Positions 48,101 to 62,500 of a stretch of 64,000 nt of DNA are shown here, one piece after another; the first letter of the stretch is position 1; every line of letters starts with the position of its first letter. Where the stretch lies: the NCBI GenBank assembly GCA_025642065.1, contig JAODUP010000270.1, positions 441,001 to 505,000 of the forward strand. The letters are read 5' to 3'. The translations under genes were made by a program, and so were the position numbers. This stretch comes from Paralvinella palmiformis (taxonomy: Eukaryota > Annelida > Polychaeta > Terebellida > Alvinellidae). The notes beneath the pieces are model-generated. The model did no database searches, was not told the DNA's origin, and saw nothing but the letters and a program-made list of their open reading frames with translations.

Positions 48101-51100
48101 TGATGAATACTATCTGCAGAGCATAAAGAAAGAAGAGCAAAATGAAAAAGCTGACTATAACTTACATTGATGTTATAACCAACGCAAACGGAAGTGGCTA
48201 CAACATACTGAAGTGAAGATCATAAATAGTATTGTGAAATAAATACATGATGTAAAATGGTCCATATACCACAGAAGACATTCTCCAAATTTCTGTTTTA
48301 TGTCTTGTGAAGTCTCGGTAATTTGCATGCCTGTATTACATATATTTGTTTTAATATTGGTACTTTTTAAAGTGCCTGTGACAATAATACATTTAAAGCA
48401 ACGGAGATTATTTACAGATTCAGTTCTGTTGACTGAAGCTGACAACATTTACAAAATCTTAACAACACATTTTGCACGGAATTGCTAAGATGATGCATAT
48501 CAGCTGATTCAGTGATACACTTAAAGCATGTCCTATCCAATCTGATAACGGAGGTAGGTTCTAATGCTAATTTCTCACCCTATCTAAGCTGTTTGTGTAC
48601 ATCTTCACAATGAAAAGTTCATATTCAATGTTGGCGATGTGTTGTAAATTATTATAATTGTTACGAACCTTAAACTGTGACTGTCCTTCCTTATGAGCGT
48701 AATATGTTAATTTGTAATCTCTACGACTGTTTCCCGGTACGTCTATATAATCTAAGCCCTTCAGTGTTGTACCCGAATCTAATTTATCTGGTTTTATCAT
48801 CTCGGTCTTCACACGGAATCTGAAATCAGAAAAGTGAAGAACTGCATACTGTGCTCAAATCAATATAAATCATAAAACGTTATGATCAGATAATAATAAT
48901 AGAGTTATATTTATTAAATGCTGAAATCTGTTATTCCCACAGTAAGCTCCGGTGGCCTAGCGGTTAAGCACCCGACACTTGGTGCCAACGGTCGCAGGTT
49001 CGAACCCCGTAAGAGGTCGAAACTTTTCCAGGGATTAATTTCTCGGCTCACTACATCGTGGGTGGCTGACCACGTTAAATGGCGCTGCCGTCTCCACTGA
49101 ATTATTTAAAATAAAGGGGGACGTTAAAAACCCCATGAGGACGTAAAACACTCTGGCAGTGACCACCCTCAGGGTATTTCGGCTCCATCTTTCCGTACTG
49201 CTCCCCTGTGAGTGGTGGGGGAGGAGGTTTCTCAACCACTCCAACATAGAGGCCGTGCTGATTAAGCGACAGCCTGGGGATTCTCCCCGAACAACAAAAC
49301 CTGTTATTCCCACAAATGGTAACATGAACATCAGTAATAGTAATGAAGATGGTGATGATGATTATCATAAGTATCTTTGTTAAGGTCATTTCCAAAATCA
49401 AACTCTTATAAAAAGCATAATATTGACAATCTAAAAAGTATGGCCTCTATATAATATTATAAGTAAATGGCATAATTCAGCTGAGGTCTACACGAAACAT
49501 ATTATACTATCAATGGCTCTGTTGGTATATTATTATAAGGTTCTCATAAAAAAATAATAAGTCGACATTGTTATGTCTAAAGTTTCAAAAACAATACCGT
49601 TGCGGTTTCTTCAGCCAGTTTTGTACGGATAGTAATTCTGTGTAGAGAGTTTTACAAGGAATCTCTTTGATAATCTTAGCTGTTGCTTTTGGCGCATCAG
49701 CTGCTCCACTGAGCATAAACATCTGACCAGTTCCATCAGGAAATGGGAAAAATATGCTACCCTGAAAAGCATAAATAAACGTGTGTATACATAGAATCAA
49801 TTAATGTTATAAACAAAACACAACATTTATCAGCATACTTTTAATTACTACTTAATATAACACAGTACACCTTTGTATATAACGCTAGTAAACAAATCAT
49901 CATATTATAAATATGTCTGGTCTAACAATAGTCTATTTTGCTAGCAGTTTTTAAGGTTAAACAAAGTCAGACGTTAATAAATAATTATAGTAAAAATTAT
50001 ATAATAAAATAGTATTTATATAACACTGTGTATTAATAAATAAAGAGACTCTTGACTTTAACAGAATAATTCATGTGTATGATAACTGCTTTATTATTTC
50101 AGAATATGAGGCTTTGTGTATTCTGATGAAGGTGTCATCATTTACACACACAGATAATATGACTTAAATGTGTAATGTTTATAAAAGTAATGTGAAATCC
50201 CCCCCCCCCCTAAAATATCATAGATATAAGGAAATAATCCTAAATACCGGAAGGTAGCTATTAAGGATTCCTGGAATGCCAGATTGTGTGGTGGGAGGGA
50301 AAGTAAAATGTTCTGACATCATCTGGCACAAGAATCATGTAGCCATCTCAATCCAGATCACCGATACACTGGCTTAGCCATGCATCCTCATGCTCAACCT
50401 ATTAATGACTACTAACTGACGCCATCCTCAGTTCATTTACATAAATCTGACAGCTCAGTAGATGTTCATGTCACAAGAATACAAGTAATTTCACTTTATA
50501 GTTTTCTTTATCCATTTCAGTAACATACCCGGGTGCTCTGATCAACAATAATATTTGTAAATATGCTTTTGGTCCAAAAATTTATTTTTGGCTGACCCCT
50601 GTTTACATTGTGGGGCCTATGGGAAGACAGGTCTTTAGCTACATAGGTCCCCCAGTTTGCACATCTGAATAATTATTAATGTTATATAATTTAAATTGTA
50701 AATATACGTATGTGTAAATTGGAAATAAATTCATTGTCATTGTAATAACCGGGTAATTCAAACAGCTTGTATTAAGTGACGGCAGATTTCAGAAGGATCT
50801 GATCTGTGTCTGGCTTCAAAATGATGGTGCACATCATTTATAATTTGGGCGAGCATATTTTATTAGTCCTGAAAATTTGAAATTTAACTGTTCTTTTAAC
50901 CACTGATTAGAACACATAAACATTGCGCAATTTATGAAAAGCATGTGGACATAAATTCAGCCTAAGACATCAGATATAAGAAGGATACAAACCTGATGTT
51001 TCTTGTTGTCGAGTGTCATAGTCAGTGGCTTGTATGAGACCTCATATGGCTTGGATGATGATGGCTCCATTGAGAAGGTATCAGCTCCACCCCAGTACTC

Positions 51101-52015
51101 TCCATCAATAATTGGACGGATGGTACAGCTGACATTCGTACGGTTTTGTACGGTAACATTCTTGGTCTCTTTGTGGCGTACATAGGTTGTGAAGTGAACA
51201 GCATCACGACTTGGTGGAATATCAACACAGGTGCCGGTGAGTGTAAGTTTTAGTGGCCTAGAACCTTCTAGAAAACACTTCAAGTTCTATAATTGAGAGA
51301 GAATGGAAAAGAGAATAATGATATGTTCTCGTGAAATAGGATTAAAATAGTCGTATACACATGGGACAAGACCCTTGTAGAGACATAGATAATATTATAC
51401 ATCACAAAACGAACTGTACATTAGTCTTTGACCTTTATGTCAGGCAAATAGACTATTTAAGGCATTTATTATCAATCAAGCAATTCATGTTATTGTCAGT
51501 TGCATTCAAAGAATTGATTATTAATCAATGTAATATAATTTGCATACATCATATCTGATATCGCTGTTCACTTCTTGTGGGTGGAATATGATCTCAAATG
51601 GTATCTCCATGCCAGGTGAGATATAACCTTCTTGCGGACTGATTGAAAAATCTGGAGCAAATTTCTTTATATCCCAGCGAATCCTGAAGTGACACAGTAA
51701 ATGAAACTACTTATTTCATGCAGCCAGTATTGTAATCATAATATATTTTGTAAAGATTGTTTAGCAATGCAAGCTATTATCACAAATATATTCAAGATAA
51801 ATTACAGCATTTAATAAGATTAAGGGCTGTAACTGACACACATAACTGTTACATTAGCGCAATGTGTGTCATTATTCATTATTTCCCTAATATTAATGTT
51901 GTTAAACAGCTTAAATAAATACAAAAAACTGTACACGTAATGTAAATATAACAAAAGTATTTTTACTAGTAGTTAAAGAATTCTAATAAAAAAGTTGTCA
52001 TATATCTAAATGTAA

Positions 52016-52065
<50 letters not shown>

Positions 52066-52950
52066 CACATACATACATACACTACACAAACTTACTTGGC
52101 ACCAATGTCTCCGGTGTTGGTCATGATAACATTTCTTGAGCTTGAACTCTTCTTAACAACGGCTCCAAAAGGTACAGCATCAGAATCAAGGGTGATTTCA
52201 ATGCCTTGGCATGATCCTTGTACAACAAACAGAGGCTGGTGTAAGCCAGCACACTCTAGTAATACCTAGTGGGTTAAATTCAGTAATATTAGTTATTTCA
52301 ATTGTGAAAATATTTATGTTGTGATTCATAATTGGTTCATAACTTGTTTATTCTGAACACTAAATTCTACTGTCACTCACGCAAATACATCATACTAAAA
52401 TTTTAAACAAAATGAAATGCCAACATTTACACCAGCACTCATTTGGTGTATTAAACAAATTCCTACCTCTTCTGTGAACTGTGGAATCCTCGTCTTTGGA
52501 GAAAAGATGATTTCAACTTTGGTCTGTCCTCCTTTTGGTTCTAACTGGATCTTACCAGTTGGAGAGAGTCTGAGAACATTGTGTTCTTGCAGGGCATGAC
52601 TGGATGGCGTGATTGCCAGCTGGAACTCGATAGCAGCAGGACTTTTATTGACAACTGGTACAATCTTCTTAATTGACTGACCAAGACGTAGGGCTCCCAG
52701 TTTTAGAATCTTCTGTTTTGGGTCAGCAACTTCAACCTGTAAGTGATGATCAGTTTCATAAAGAATGTTGCAACATTAATTAAGAATCAGAACTTTACTC
52801 CTGGAAAACAAAACATATATCTATAGCTAAACACCATATATTAGTTCCACTTGTGATCAAACATTACAGACCTAACATATATTACTTTTAACATTATTGA
52901 GACTGCAGTCAGGAATGAGTCACCTGACAAACCAGTTAATTTGTGATTTA

Positions 52951-53029
<79 letters not shown>

Positions 53030-56000
53030 GAGAGAGAGATAAATTAAGTTTTGCATACAAGAACAGGTGATTATAAACTTCTGCACAGAATATGGACAGG
53101 CAATTGTTACAGTGCATTTTATGATAATTTACAACAACAACAACAACAACAACAATAATGACCTTCATTTCAGTTCCAAGCCCAATAAATTCAACACTTC
53201 GTTTTGAGAGGCCATTGACTTCAAAGATGACAAGCTCCCTGTACTTCTTCGCTTCACGAGGGTAGAACGTAAAATTAACGTTGACGCTCTGTCCTGCTGC
53301 AATAACCTGCGCTTCAAAGTCATGATGTAAATGGCTTGTGGGTTGGTATAAACAGTCAACACTGAAGATGGAGGTGAAATATATAAATACAGATGTCACT
53401 TAATACAACATGTTATAGTAAATTATATTTAACACTGAGATATCATATCTCATGCTGAATAATATTCCCCGGTACGTGTTATATGGACATACGATGAACA
53501 AAGGAATGCAGCGATAAGTGTAATTAAGTGTAATTAATATTCATAATTTTACTGTTCTTTTTGTTTAGCCAGGATAATATATACCTTATTTCTTTCTTAT
53601 CCGTGTTGGTTATCTTCAGTTCAGTCGAGTTTACTGGCAGACCAGCTCGGTGGATGAAGCATGGCCCAAAATTATATGAAGGATAAGCGAAGTGAAGTCC
53701 TGGCAGGACACCATTACCAAATACCTGTAGTACATACATTGGACCATTGGATATCTGAAAGAAAATGACAACATAATCACAGGGAGTTAATAGTTAAGTG
53801 AGAAATAACAGGCGACCATAACAAAAGGTAATTTACAATATTCCTTATTTATAAAAATAAATCGCACATTTGCTTATTCATTATTTAAATTCCAAATATA
53901 ATTTTATGATTTTGGCTCACGACATCAAACACGTGTATCAGTGCCGTTAAATTTTCCATTTTATTATTCAAGCTTAAAAAATATAACTTAAAAAATATTT
54001 ACTTCAAACTTCAGACATTAACATCTGTTACGTATAATTTGTCTTTTTAACATAAATTTATTAATTTTATTGATGTTCCACAACAGAAAGGGCACGGAAT
54101 CATATTCAATGTACAGAAATTAGAAAAGAACTTCGAATTTTAATATAAACTTAAAAAATAAATTAAACAGCTGTATATAAATCAGCAGATCCAAATCCAA
54201 CATTTTTTTCACTATCAATCTTACCAGTTTTCAATAACATACCTTCAGTAGGAGCTGACACGCTCTCAGATTAGTGGCTCGTGTTGGACAGAAAGAGAGC
54301 TGACATATTTTTCTCTCTCCATGCATCACACCACCATTTAGTGGAGAGATATTCACCATGTGGTCAGCCATGTTGGGCCGTTCTTCTAATTCCCAACCGT
54401 AGTCAAAATTGAACTTGCCACAGTTCACTATGGATATGTTACGAACAGATTTTTCATTGACTTCAACCTGAAATCAGATGAAAGAATGGTGGCATTCATA
54501 AGTTGCAAAACTAAAAATAAAAATTGAAGCATTTGTATAATACAAACTTTTTACTATATAGTTAGGCTATAATTAACTGCTACACACTGTGAACAACAGT
54601 AAATGAAAATGCAAATTATCCAAACTGATTTAGCACCAGTAAAAGTAAATAAGTTAACAGCTTTCTGTCATCAAATAGAATAAAATAATTTATGAAAACT
54701 GTTTCATATATATTAGATCATTTATATGAAAATTTAGGGAGATATCAATGGTGATTTTTATGTTTAGCAAAAGGAAATATACATTTCATAAATATTTACA
54801 AGGCATTAATTTAATTAGTTTATAAAAAAACATGGATGGAATGCTAAAATAAAGGAGAACACAGAAATGTGAGAAAGATGCAATAATTATAGTAATAGAT
54901 AAGTACACAAATAATAACTAACATCTCCAAACTTGATCTGATTAATAGCATCACTCTTCAGTTCTTGTTTGCCGCCATTTGTCTGCTCACACATAACAAT
55001 ACAATTCATTGTATAGCCTTCGGCTTTCACGTTCAGCGTCAAAGGCATCGTCTTCTTCTTTACGTTACACACAAGGTTAAAGTTCACTTCCTTGTCAGAG
55101 TTTGGAACAAATCGAATGTGGATTGGGATTCTGTAAGAAACATATCAATATAGAGAACATCACGATGACGATTATAATGATGATGATGATGATAATGATG
55201 ATGAGGATGCTGCTGATGATAGCGGTGATCATATTTATTACAGTTATTGTTTGTCTTACAAATTAAACTGATACCGAATCGATATGATGAGTAGCTTCGA
55301 TGGAAATACGTACGTAGATTTTGCCGGTATGGTGCCAGCGGCTGGATCAACGACCAAACCAGCCGAGTATCCAGCACAATAGAGTGAGGACTCTTCAAAG
55401 TCAAAACGGAATGACTGACCCTCATTATTTGTCATGTGAATAACTTCTTCAGCTTCATGACCTAAAACAGAATAACGAGAGAATGAATGCATCCATTGCA
55501 GTGTCTCAGGATAGCCCTGTGCCAGTTATCATACAACAAAAGGGTTCCATAATTGAACGTGTTTCTATCTCCATAAAGTATAACTTATTTGGTGAGATAC
55601 CTAATTTGTGGTTGTTTGTGACCTAAAGCAGAGATTCCATATACGCAGTATGCATTATGCAACAAAAAATGAAAAACATGTAAATGTACTGTCATGATTC
55701 CACATATGCGACTGCATATGCAATTTGCAAAACAGACGGCTGAATCCTGAATTTTATGACCCATGCAGGCTTTCCCCAAGGAAAATAGGCCAGAAGGTGC
55801 AGGGGTGTCCAAAAACACATGGATACTGCAATGTCGCATACACATTCGCATACACTGGCTACATGTATATGAAATCTCAGCTTAACTGCATTATCTGTAG
55901 TCCGACGAGAGGGCACTATATTTTCAAGTGTGAAGCACACCGAGATAAATAGCATTTAGAGATTACCCAGCCGACCATTAGTCAGAAAACATACCGATCA

Positions 56001-58591
56001 ACAAGCTCTTGAAGTTCAGATGAGATTTCTCCAGCATCACGCTCGGCTCGGTCGTCTTGCCGACCAAAAGGAAAGGAACGGAAATGTTCTGTCCAGATAT
56101 TACAAATTTCCAAAATGACTCCGTTAATTCCAGTGATGAAGAGCAGAACTCGAAGCCAACCTGAAACAATCCACGAAGAAAATAATTATGTGACAACCCA
56201 TAACTGGGACATAATACAAATACAAAATAATTGAAATGGACGTGGCTTAAAGTATTATGATTTAGTTGCATACATCATTCAAATACATACATGAATTATG
56301 AACTGAATGTTCTAAGCGATTCAGTTAAAAATGCCCCTCTTACTGGGAAGGGCATGACTTAATTGTTTAAACTGTTTTGTATAAAGTCTACGGTAATCCA
56401 GGTTGAATTTAATCGATCCGAGTTAATCCGAACATCGTTTAAAAAACCTACTTCACATTTCTTTCCACTTTTAATATGTCCATCAGGCACCAGACATCGG
56501 AAATCTGGCTCCTTTTTGGGGTTAGCTTCATCTTCGTTAACCCACTGGAATGAGTAGTTCTGATTGGTTGGATTCACGATGGAAAACATCCGTGTCTGCC
56601 TCACATCCATGCCCACCGTGTTGAACTCTATTACTCGGGTGTTTGGATCCAGAGTGGTACCCGGAGGAGCCCCCTTTGGTCCTCGCAGTTCTGGATTACG
56701 ACGGGCACTTCTCAAATAGTCCGAGTCCTCGAGATCAAAGTGACAGTACGGCAATAAACTGTGACCCAACACAGTTATAACAGGTCCCTCCTTACCATCT
56801 TCTAGGTTAGGTATGCTAAAAGAAGTATTTAGTGAGACCATAATAATAATAATAATAATAATTCTGATAATAGTTTTAATAATAAAATAATAATTATAAT
56901 AACATTACAAGCAACATTAATCATGAGAATTTTTTTATTTTTAGAATCATTTTGTGATAAATGCAAACAGACTTTTTCTGCAAGTATGATAGACGAATTG
57001 CTTAAAGGATGATAACAAACTGACAGGTTTTGAGATTTATCAGGGTGCCTTATAGGATAATCACTAGAAATGGTATTATTTTCACCTAAACAGAGATATA
57101 TGTGTATTTGATATAACATACCCTTCAATAATATTAGAATATGATTACTATGTTGTGAGTTGTATTAATATATAAGTGTAGTGCTTAAGGAATTAAAATA
57201 TTTAAACGTATAGAGCTGACTGAACTGAAAACTTAGTACATGATGTACGTGTACAAAGAAAAGAACACTACTCCACTAGAACTTGTTGAAATACTTCCTA
57301 ATGTACAGCTCTAAACTGGTATAAACTACAAGAAATTAACAAAGCCATTTCTATTTTAGTAATGTTAAAACTAAATTAAACAATTTGGTATTAGCTCGTG
57401 TGGTGTAGAATTATGGAAATGTAATCCATTTATGCTTTTTATGAAAAGTGCTGAAAAATATATGTGTAGATATATATATATGCAAAGTTATATAGCAGAG
57501 TAACCTTATTTGTTTATTTATATTACTTGCATTCAGCTGAAATTGTTCAATTTGGATGTTCAAATTATAATATTTTTATAATTTAGTTAATTATAATATT
57601 TTTATGGAGTTGGTGGGAGAAGCAGTTTATAAGCAGTGGCTGCCAGAATCACCAATAATAGTGTATATATAATAAATATACACATGATTTATATATGTTT
57701 GATTGATTGACAAGTTTGTTGATGTGATGACCACAAACTGTTATGAGCAAGATCTGAGTTTATACAATTTTGATTTATATAAATCTTGATTTAGGATCCT
57801 GCAAACCTAGAAAACATAATGTTATGCCAACATTGAGTTGTTCACAGTAGTTAGCCCTTGCTCATATCCCTTCTGCAACCTGATACTCTGACTTTGAATG
57901 TCACAACCATTGATTCTTTTTTTGGCAATATCTTCACATTTGATTCTCCAGAAACATTAAGCTTTACAACAACAACAACAAAAAACATGAAATTAATACT
58001 GGCAGATCAGTGTTGATAAAAGACAGGCTGGGCATAAATAACCGAATGGTTTCAAAAATACTCCACTGCACTGCATAGTGTACTTCAATACATAATTACT
58101 GCAGCTTAGATAATTTGAAGTATCAGAGTATAACTGCAACAGAGAAACCAAACTAGCCATAATAATGTCTGCAACTGTTGAATTAAAACTTAATTTATAA
58201 TTCCCGAAGACAAGCTTCACACTACCGTGCTACATTATTGTTAGCAATAAGATAGCGAAATCTTTGCATTCTCACTGGGATAATAATATTGCTCTATTTC
58301 TCAATCTAAGAGCTTCATAATCTGCCCCTAATATACATTAGGACCTCAAAAATATACCTTAAAAATAATTTTCATTTACAAGGATCCATTGAATGTAAAT
58401 CTTCTGGGACCTTTATTTTCTAATATACAACTCTACTAATTAAGCTACCAAGTCAAGGAAATAATACTTAAAACTGATATTTGTAAATTAAGTTATTTAT
58501 GAACTACCTTGAACTAAACTTCAGAATATAGAATACTTGTTATTAAACTTAAAGATTAATAAATTTAACTGTAATTCTGATTGGAGTTATT

Positions 58592-58632
<41 letters not shown>

Positions 58633-59307
58633 GACAATGATAGTCAGTAACATAACACTGGATTTTAATTTTTTATGAAAAAATGGTTCAGCAACTTTTT
58701 AAATGATTAAAAGCTAATCAGAAATACTTGTTTTTTATACCTATTTAATTTGTTCAGATATAGATATTCCAACATTTGAATAAAATTATTTGGCACGCTT
58801 CTAAATTTTTAGAAGAATCTAATCAGAAACATCTGTTTATATTTTCAGATCCAGGTAACACTTACCTACAGATTAGTTTCCCCTCAAACTCATTAACATC
58901 AAGAGGTGAAAATTTGACAGTAACTGTAGCTTTTTTGCCAGGGAGAATCTTTCCAGTCTCTGGCTCGACAGAAAATGGAGTATAAGGCACATCGCTGGTC
59001 ATACTCGACACCCCACTGCCTGGTCTAATCCTGGAATCAGGGACAACCAGACCAGCGGCTGTTGGTGGGCGGGATTCCTCTTGTATAACACTGATCGAGC
59101 GTAATCCAGATATCGGTGCAACATTCTCAGATATTAACTGCATGCTGTACTCCATGCTAACCTGACCTTTATTGCTCAGCTGGAATCTGTAACAATTATA
59201 GTGAGTAAGCTGGTAAAATGATAACAGGATGAGGAAGATTAAAGACATCATCAATATAGACACCGTGACAGCAAATGACAATAAGCTTACTTTAAAGAAT
59301 TGTAATA

Positions 59308-59364
<57 letters not shown>

Positions 59365-59384
59365 TCCTATCCCTTCTCTATCTG

Positions 59385-59427
<43 letters not shown>

Positions 59428-59526
59428 TATATGATATGGAATGGTCAGAGTACTAAACTCAATACATTTATACTTCTAAACTTGTCCACCTTTTGTACTT
59501 GGTGTGTGTGTGTGTGTGTGTGTTTT

Positions 59527-59588
<62 letters not shown>

Positions 59589-62500
59589 GATAAAGAGAGA
59601 GAAATAGAAACACAGATATGATCTGACACAACAGCACAGCATAAACCTAATAAAAAGATTGTACTTACTCATATACTCTAGTCTGTAATACAAGTGTATC
59701 TCTGAAGTGTATCCTATCTATTTTACATTTATATTTGCAGTAATCAGCAAGAGCGGAGACAATCAGCTCAAACATCCTAACTGTATCGGATATTTCTGTA
59801 TGTGGAGGTTCTGGCTCTGTCTCAATAACCTTCTTTTTTATTGGATATAAAGTTGTTGGTTGAGGTGTGGATGGTTTGTCCTTCTGGCTTCTGTTTATAA
59901 TAAAAATATTAATAATAAAATAAAACTAATTATAGTATGAATACAAACAACAGGACCAGTAATAATAATATAACTGATGGCACAAATTGACTCAATTACA
60001 GGTTTTAAATATATAGTAATAAATTGTATCATGTTGGTCAACAGTAGTTTTTATATGTATGCTTACTGACCCATGAACTGTAATTACTCTGTTTTATCCA
60101 TTCTTATATTTCTCACTTGAGAGGATTCACTCACACACATGTACATGCACACGTACATGCACACACATGCACACACATACACACACACACATTCACACAC
60201 ACAAACACACATATATTTTTAAATATTTGTAAAAATAATCAGTTCTACATACATGTAATATGTTTATGTAAATAAAAATCTATATTTACCCATCAACACT
60301 TGGTGCTGCAGTTGGATGGACAGGTACATCAATCCATTTTACTGTCTTAACACGATCATCCCAATCAGCTATCTGTCAAGCAACACGCAAAAAATTTTGT
60401 TTTATAATTAATATTAACATGTATTGAATATGATATATATTCTAAAATAATTTAGACTTAGTCCCCGTGGGGAAGCTATAAATTACAGACCGTATGCATC
60501 TCCCTCATTTGAGGTTGACAGCCACTTTAAAAACTGCCATTTAGGCCATTATTACTATTATTATAACATTAATTACACCACCATTCTCCAGAACATCACT
60601 TGTATAAACACATATATTTAAACTAGACTTCTACAGCTGAATCGGTTATGATATGGCAATATTTACTTGTGGCCATGGTGTGTGTGTGTGTGATGTTAAG
60701 CTTCAAAACTCAGTCATGACATGATATTAGGAGTTTTTTCATCCAGCCGAGCAACTGGAGAGGCTTTCTCTATGCAGGGTACCCAGAGGAATTCAAAAAT
60801 CAAATACCCTGTATTTTCCCTGAATTTTCTGTGTCTTATTTAAGAAATTTCCTGTGTACTGTGTGCAAAAATTGCATGTTGAAACAACTTTGTTTAGTAA
60901 TGCAGACTCCATTCAGGCCTAATGGTATAAATTTGGAATGAAGGCATAACAATTCCCTTTGTTTTCTCTGTATTTTTCCAAATTTAAAAATTCCCTGTGT
61001 TTTTCCAGCAGGGAAAAGTCATTTTCCCTGTTTTCCCCATACTGTGGGTATTCTGCCTTAGAATATGCAATCTATTACAAATAGTAAATTTATTTAGACT
61101 TAATCCCCATTGGGAACCATTAAATATAAAACATTTGCAGCTTCCTTATTAGAAATAGTGAGCCATGTAAAAGGCTGCTATTATTATTATTATTTTTACA
61201 GAAATACTTAAACAATTATATCTATCAACTAACTGCAGAGATGAGAGATTAAATTGTTGAGTGAGGGACAGTATTGTGAATCAAGTGAGTGACTTAATGA
61301 CTAGTTGATGTTAGTGGAAGTTAGTAATATATTAACGTTTGTCTATTTTAAATTATTACACTAAGTAAGCGAGTGAGCTAGTGACCAGTAGACTGAGACT
61401 GACCTCTTGTGCTGGCTTGTCAAAGGTGATCTTGACCACTTTACAGTTGATGAGATCATTATCTAATGTCTGAGGAGTGTTGCTGTTAAATGTCACAGAG
61501 ATGTCCTTAGAGCGGCCTGCGTGAATATGTCCAGCCTGAGAAAGAAAAAGACCCAAACAAATTATATATTAATTAATGTACCAAATACGCACATATTTCA
61601 AGGTTAATGCAATCCAAATAAACCAATTTAAACCATCCACAGATACTGCCTACCTAAGGTTCCAAATTTTGGACCATATAACTTGGCGTTTACATTTTGT
61701 TGCTATATATACCTTTTACATACAAAAATTCAGAAGTCTTCCAATTAAAATTCAAAATATTGAACTAATGAGACATCTAACATCAGCATTGGCATCCAGC
61801 CTAAAATGAAATGACTAGATAAAGTTATCATCCAAAAATAAAGTCATCATCCGACAAGAAACCACAGATTTTTAGTATGCGTCCACTCAAGATGATGATG
61901 ATGATGATGATTGATGTTTTACGGCCACTTTTGTGCACAAGGTGGGCTAAATGGGTCTGGTGTAAACTAACCTGTGGAGAGAACTTCAACTGTGGATGTT
62001 CAGGCCACTCAAATCTGACGCAATCTGTCTTCGAGTGGTTTGTCATGCTAAAGTTTAGTGTGCGTGGCTCATTCACAAAACAGTCACCAAATTTGATCTG
62101 GTTGTTCTTTGCAGCTGCAGAAAATAAGATTACACCGTGAAGCAAACTGTTTGATCAGTTATACAACTATATCGTGTATATAGCATTTGTCTCACTACAG
62201 ATCCAAGGCGTAGACAACTAAAACAACTGAATACAATTATTGTGCTATAAAGCAGTTGTTCGGTTTATGTTATTTTACAAACAAATATAACTAACAACAG
62301 CAAATAATAAAACATCGACAATAACTGTAAACTGAAGACAAAGTAACAACATTTAATTTATTTAATCAGTTATACACAGTGTCACACAAGTAAATGCATT
62401 ACACCTGTTGACATTGTTTTTAATGTGTCAAATACAAACCATAAAATCTATTCATATTTGAAAATTAATCAGTTGAAGAGTGGTGAGCATTTCTAATAAA

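Noticed and set aside
52980..53399. Long frame fusing a HYDIN exon to serine/leucine repeats
   Set aside because: The real exon ends at 53163 with a donor; the rest is translated (CT)n/(CA)n microsatellite.
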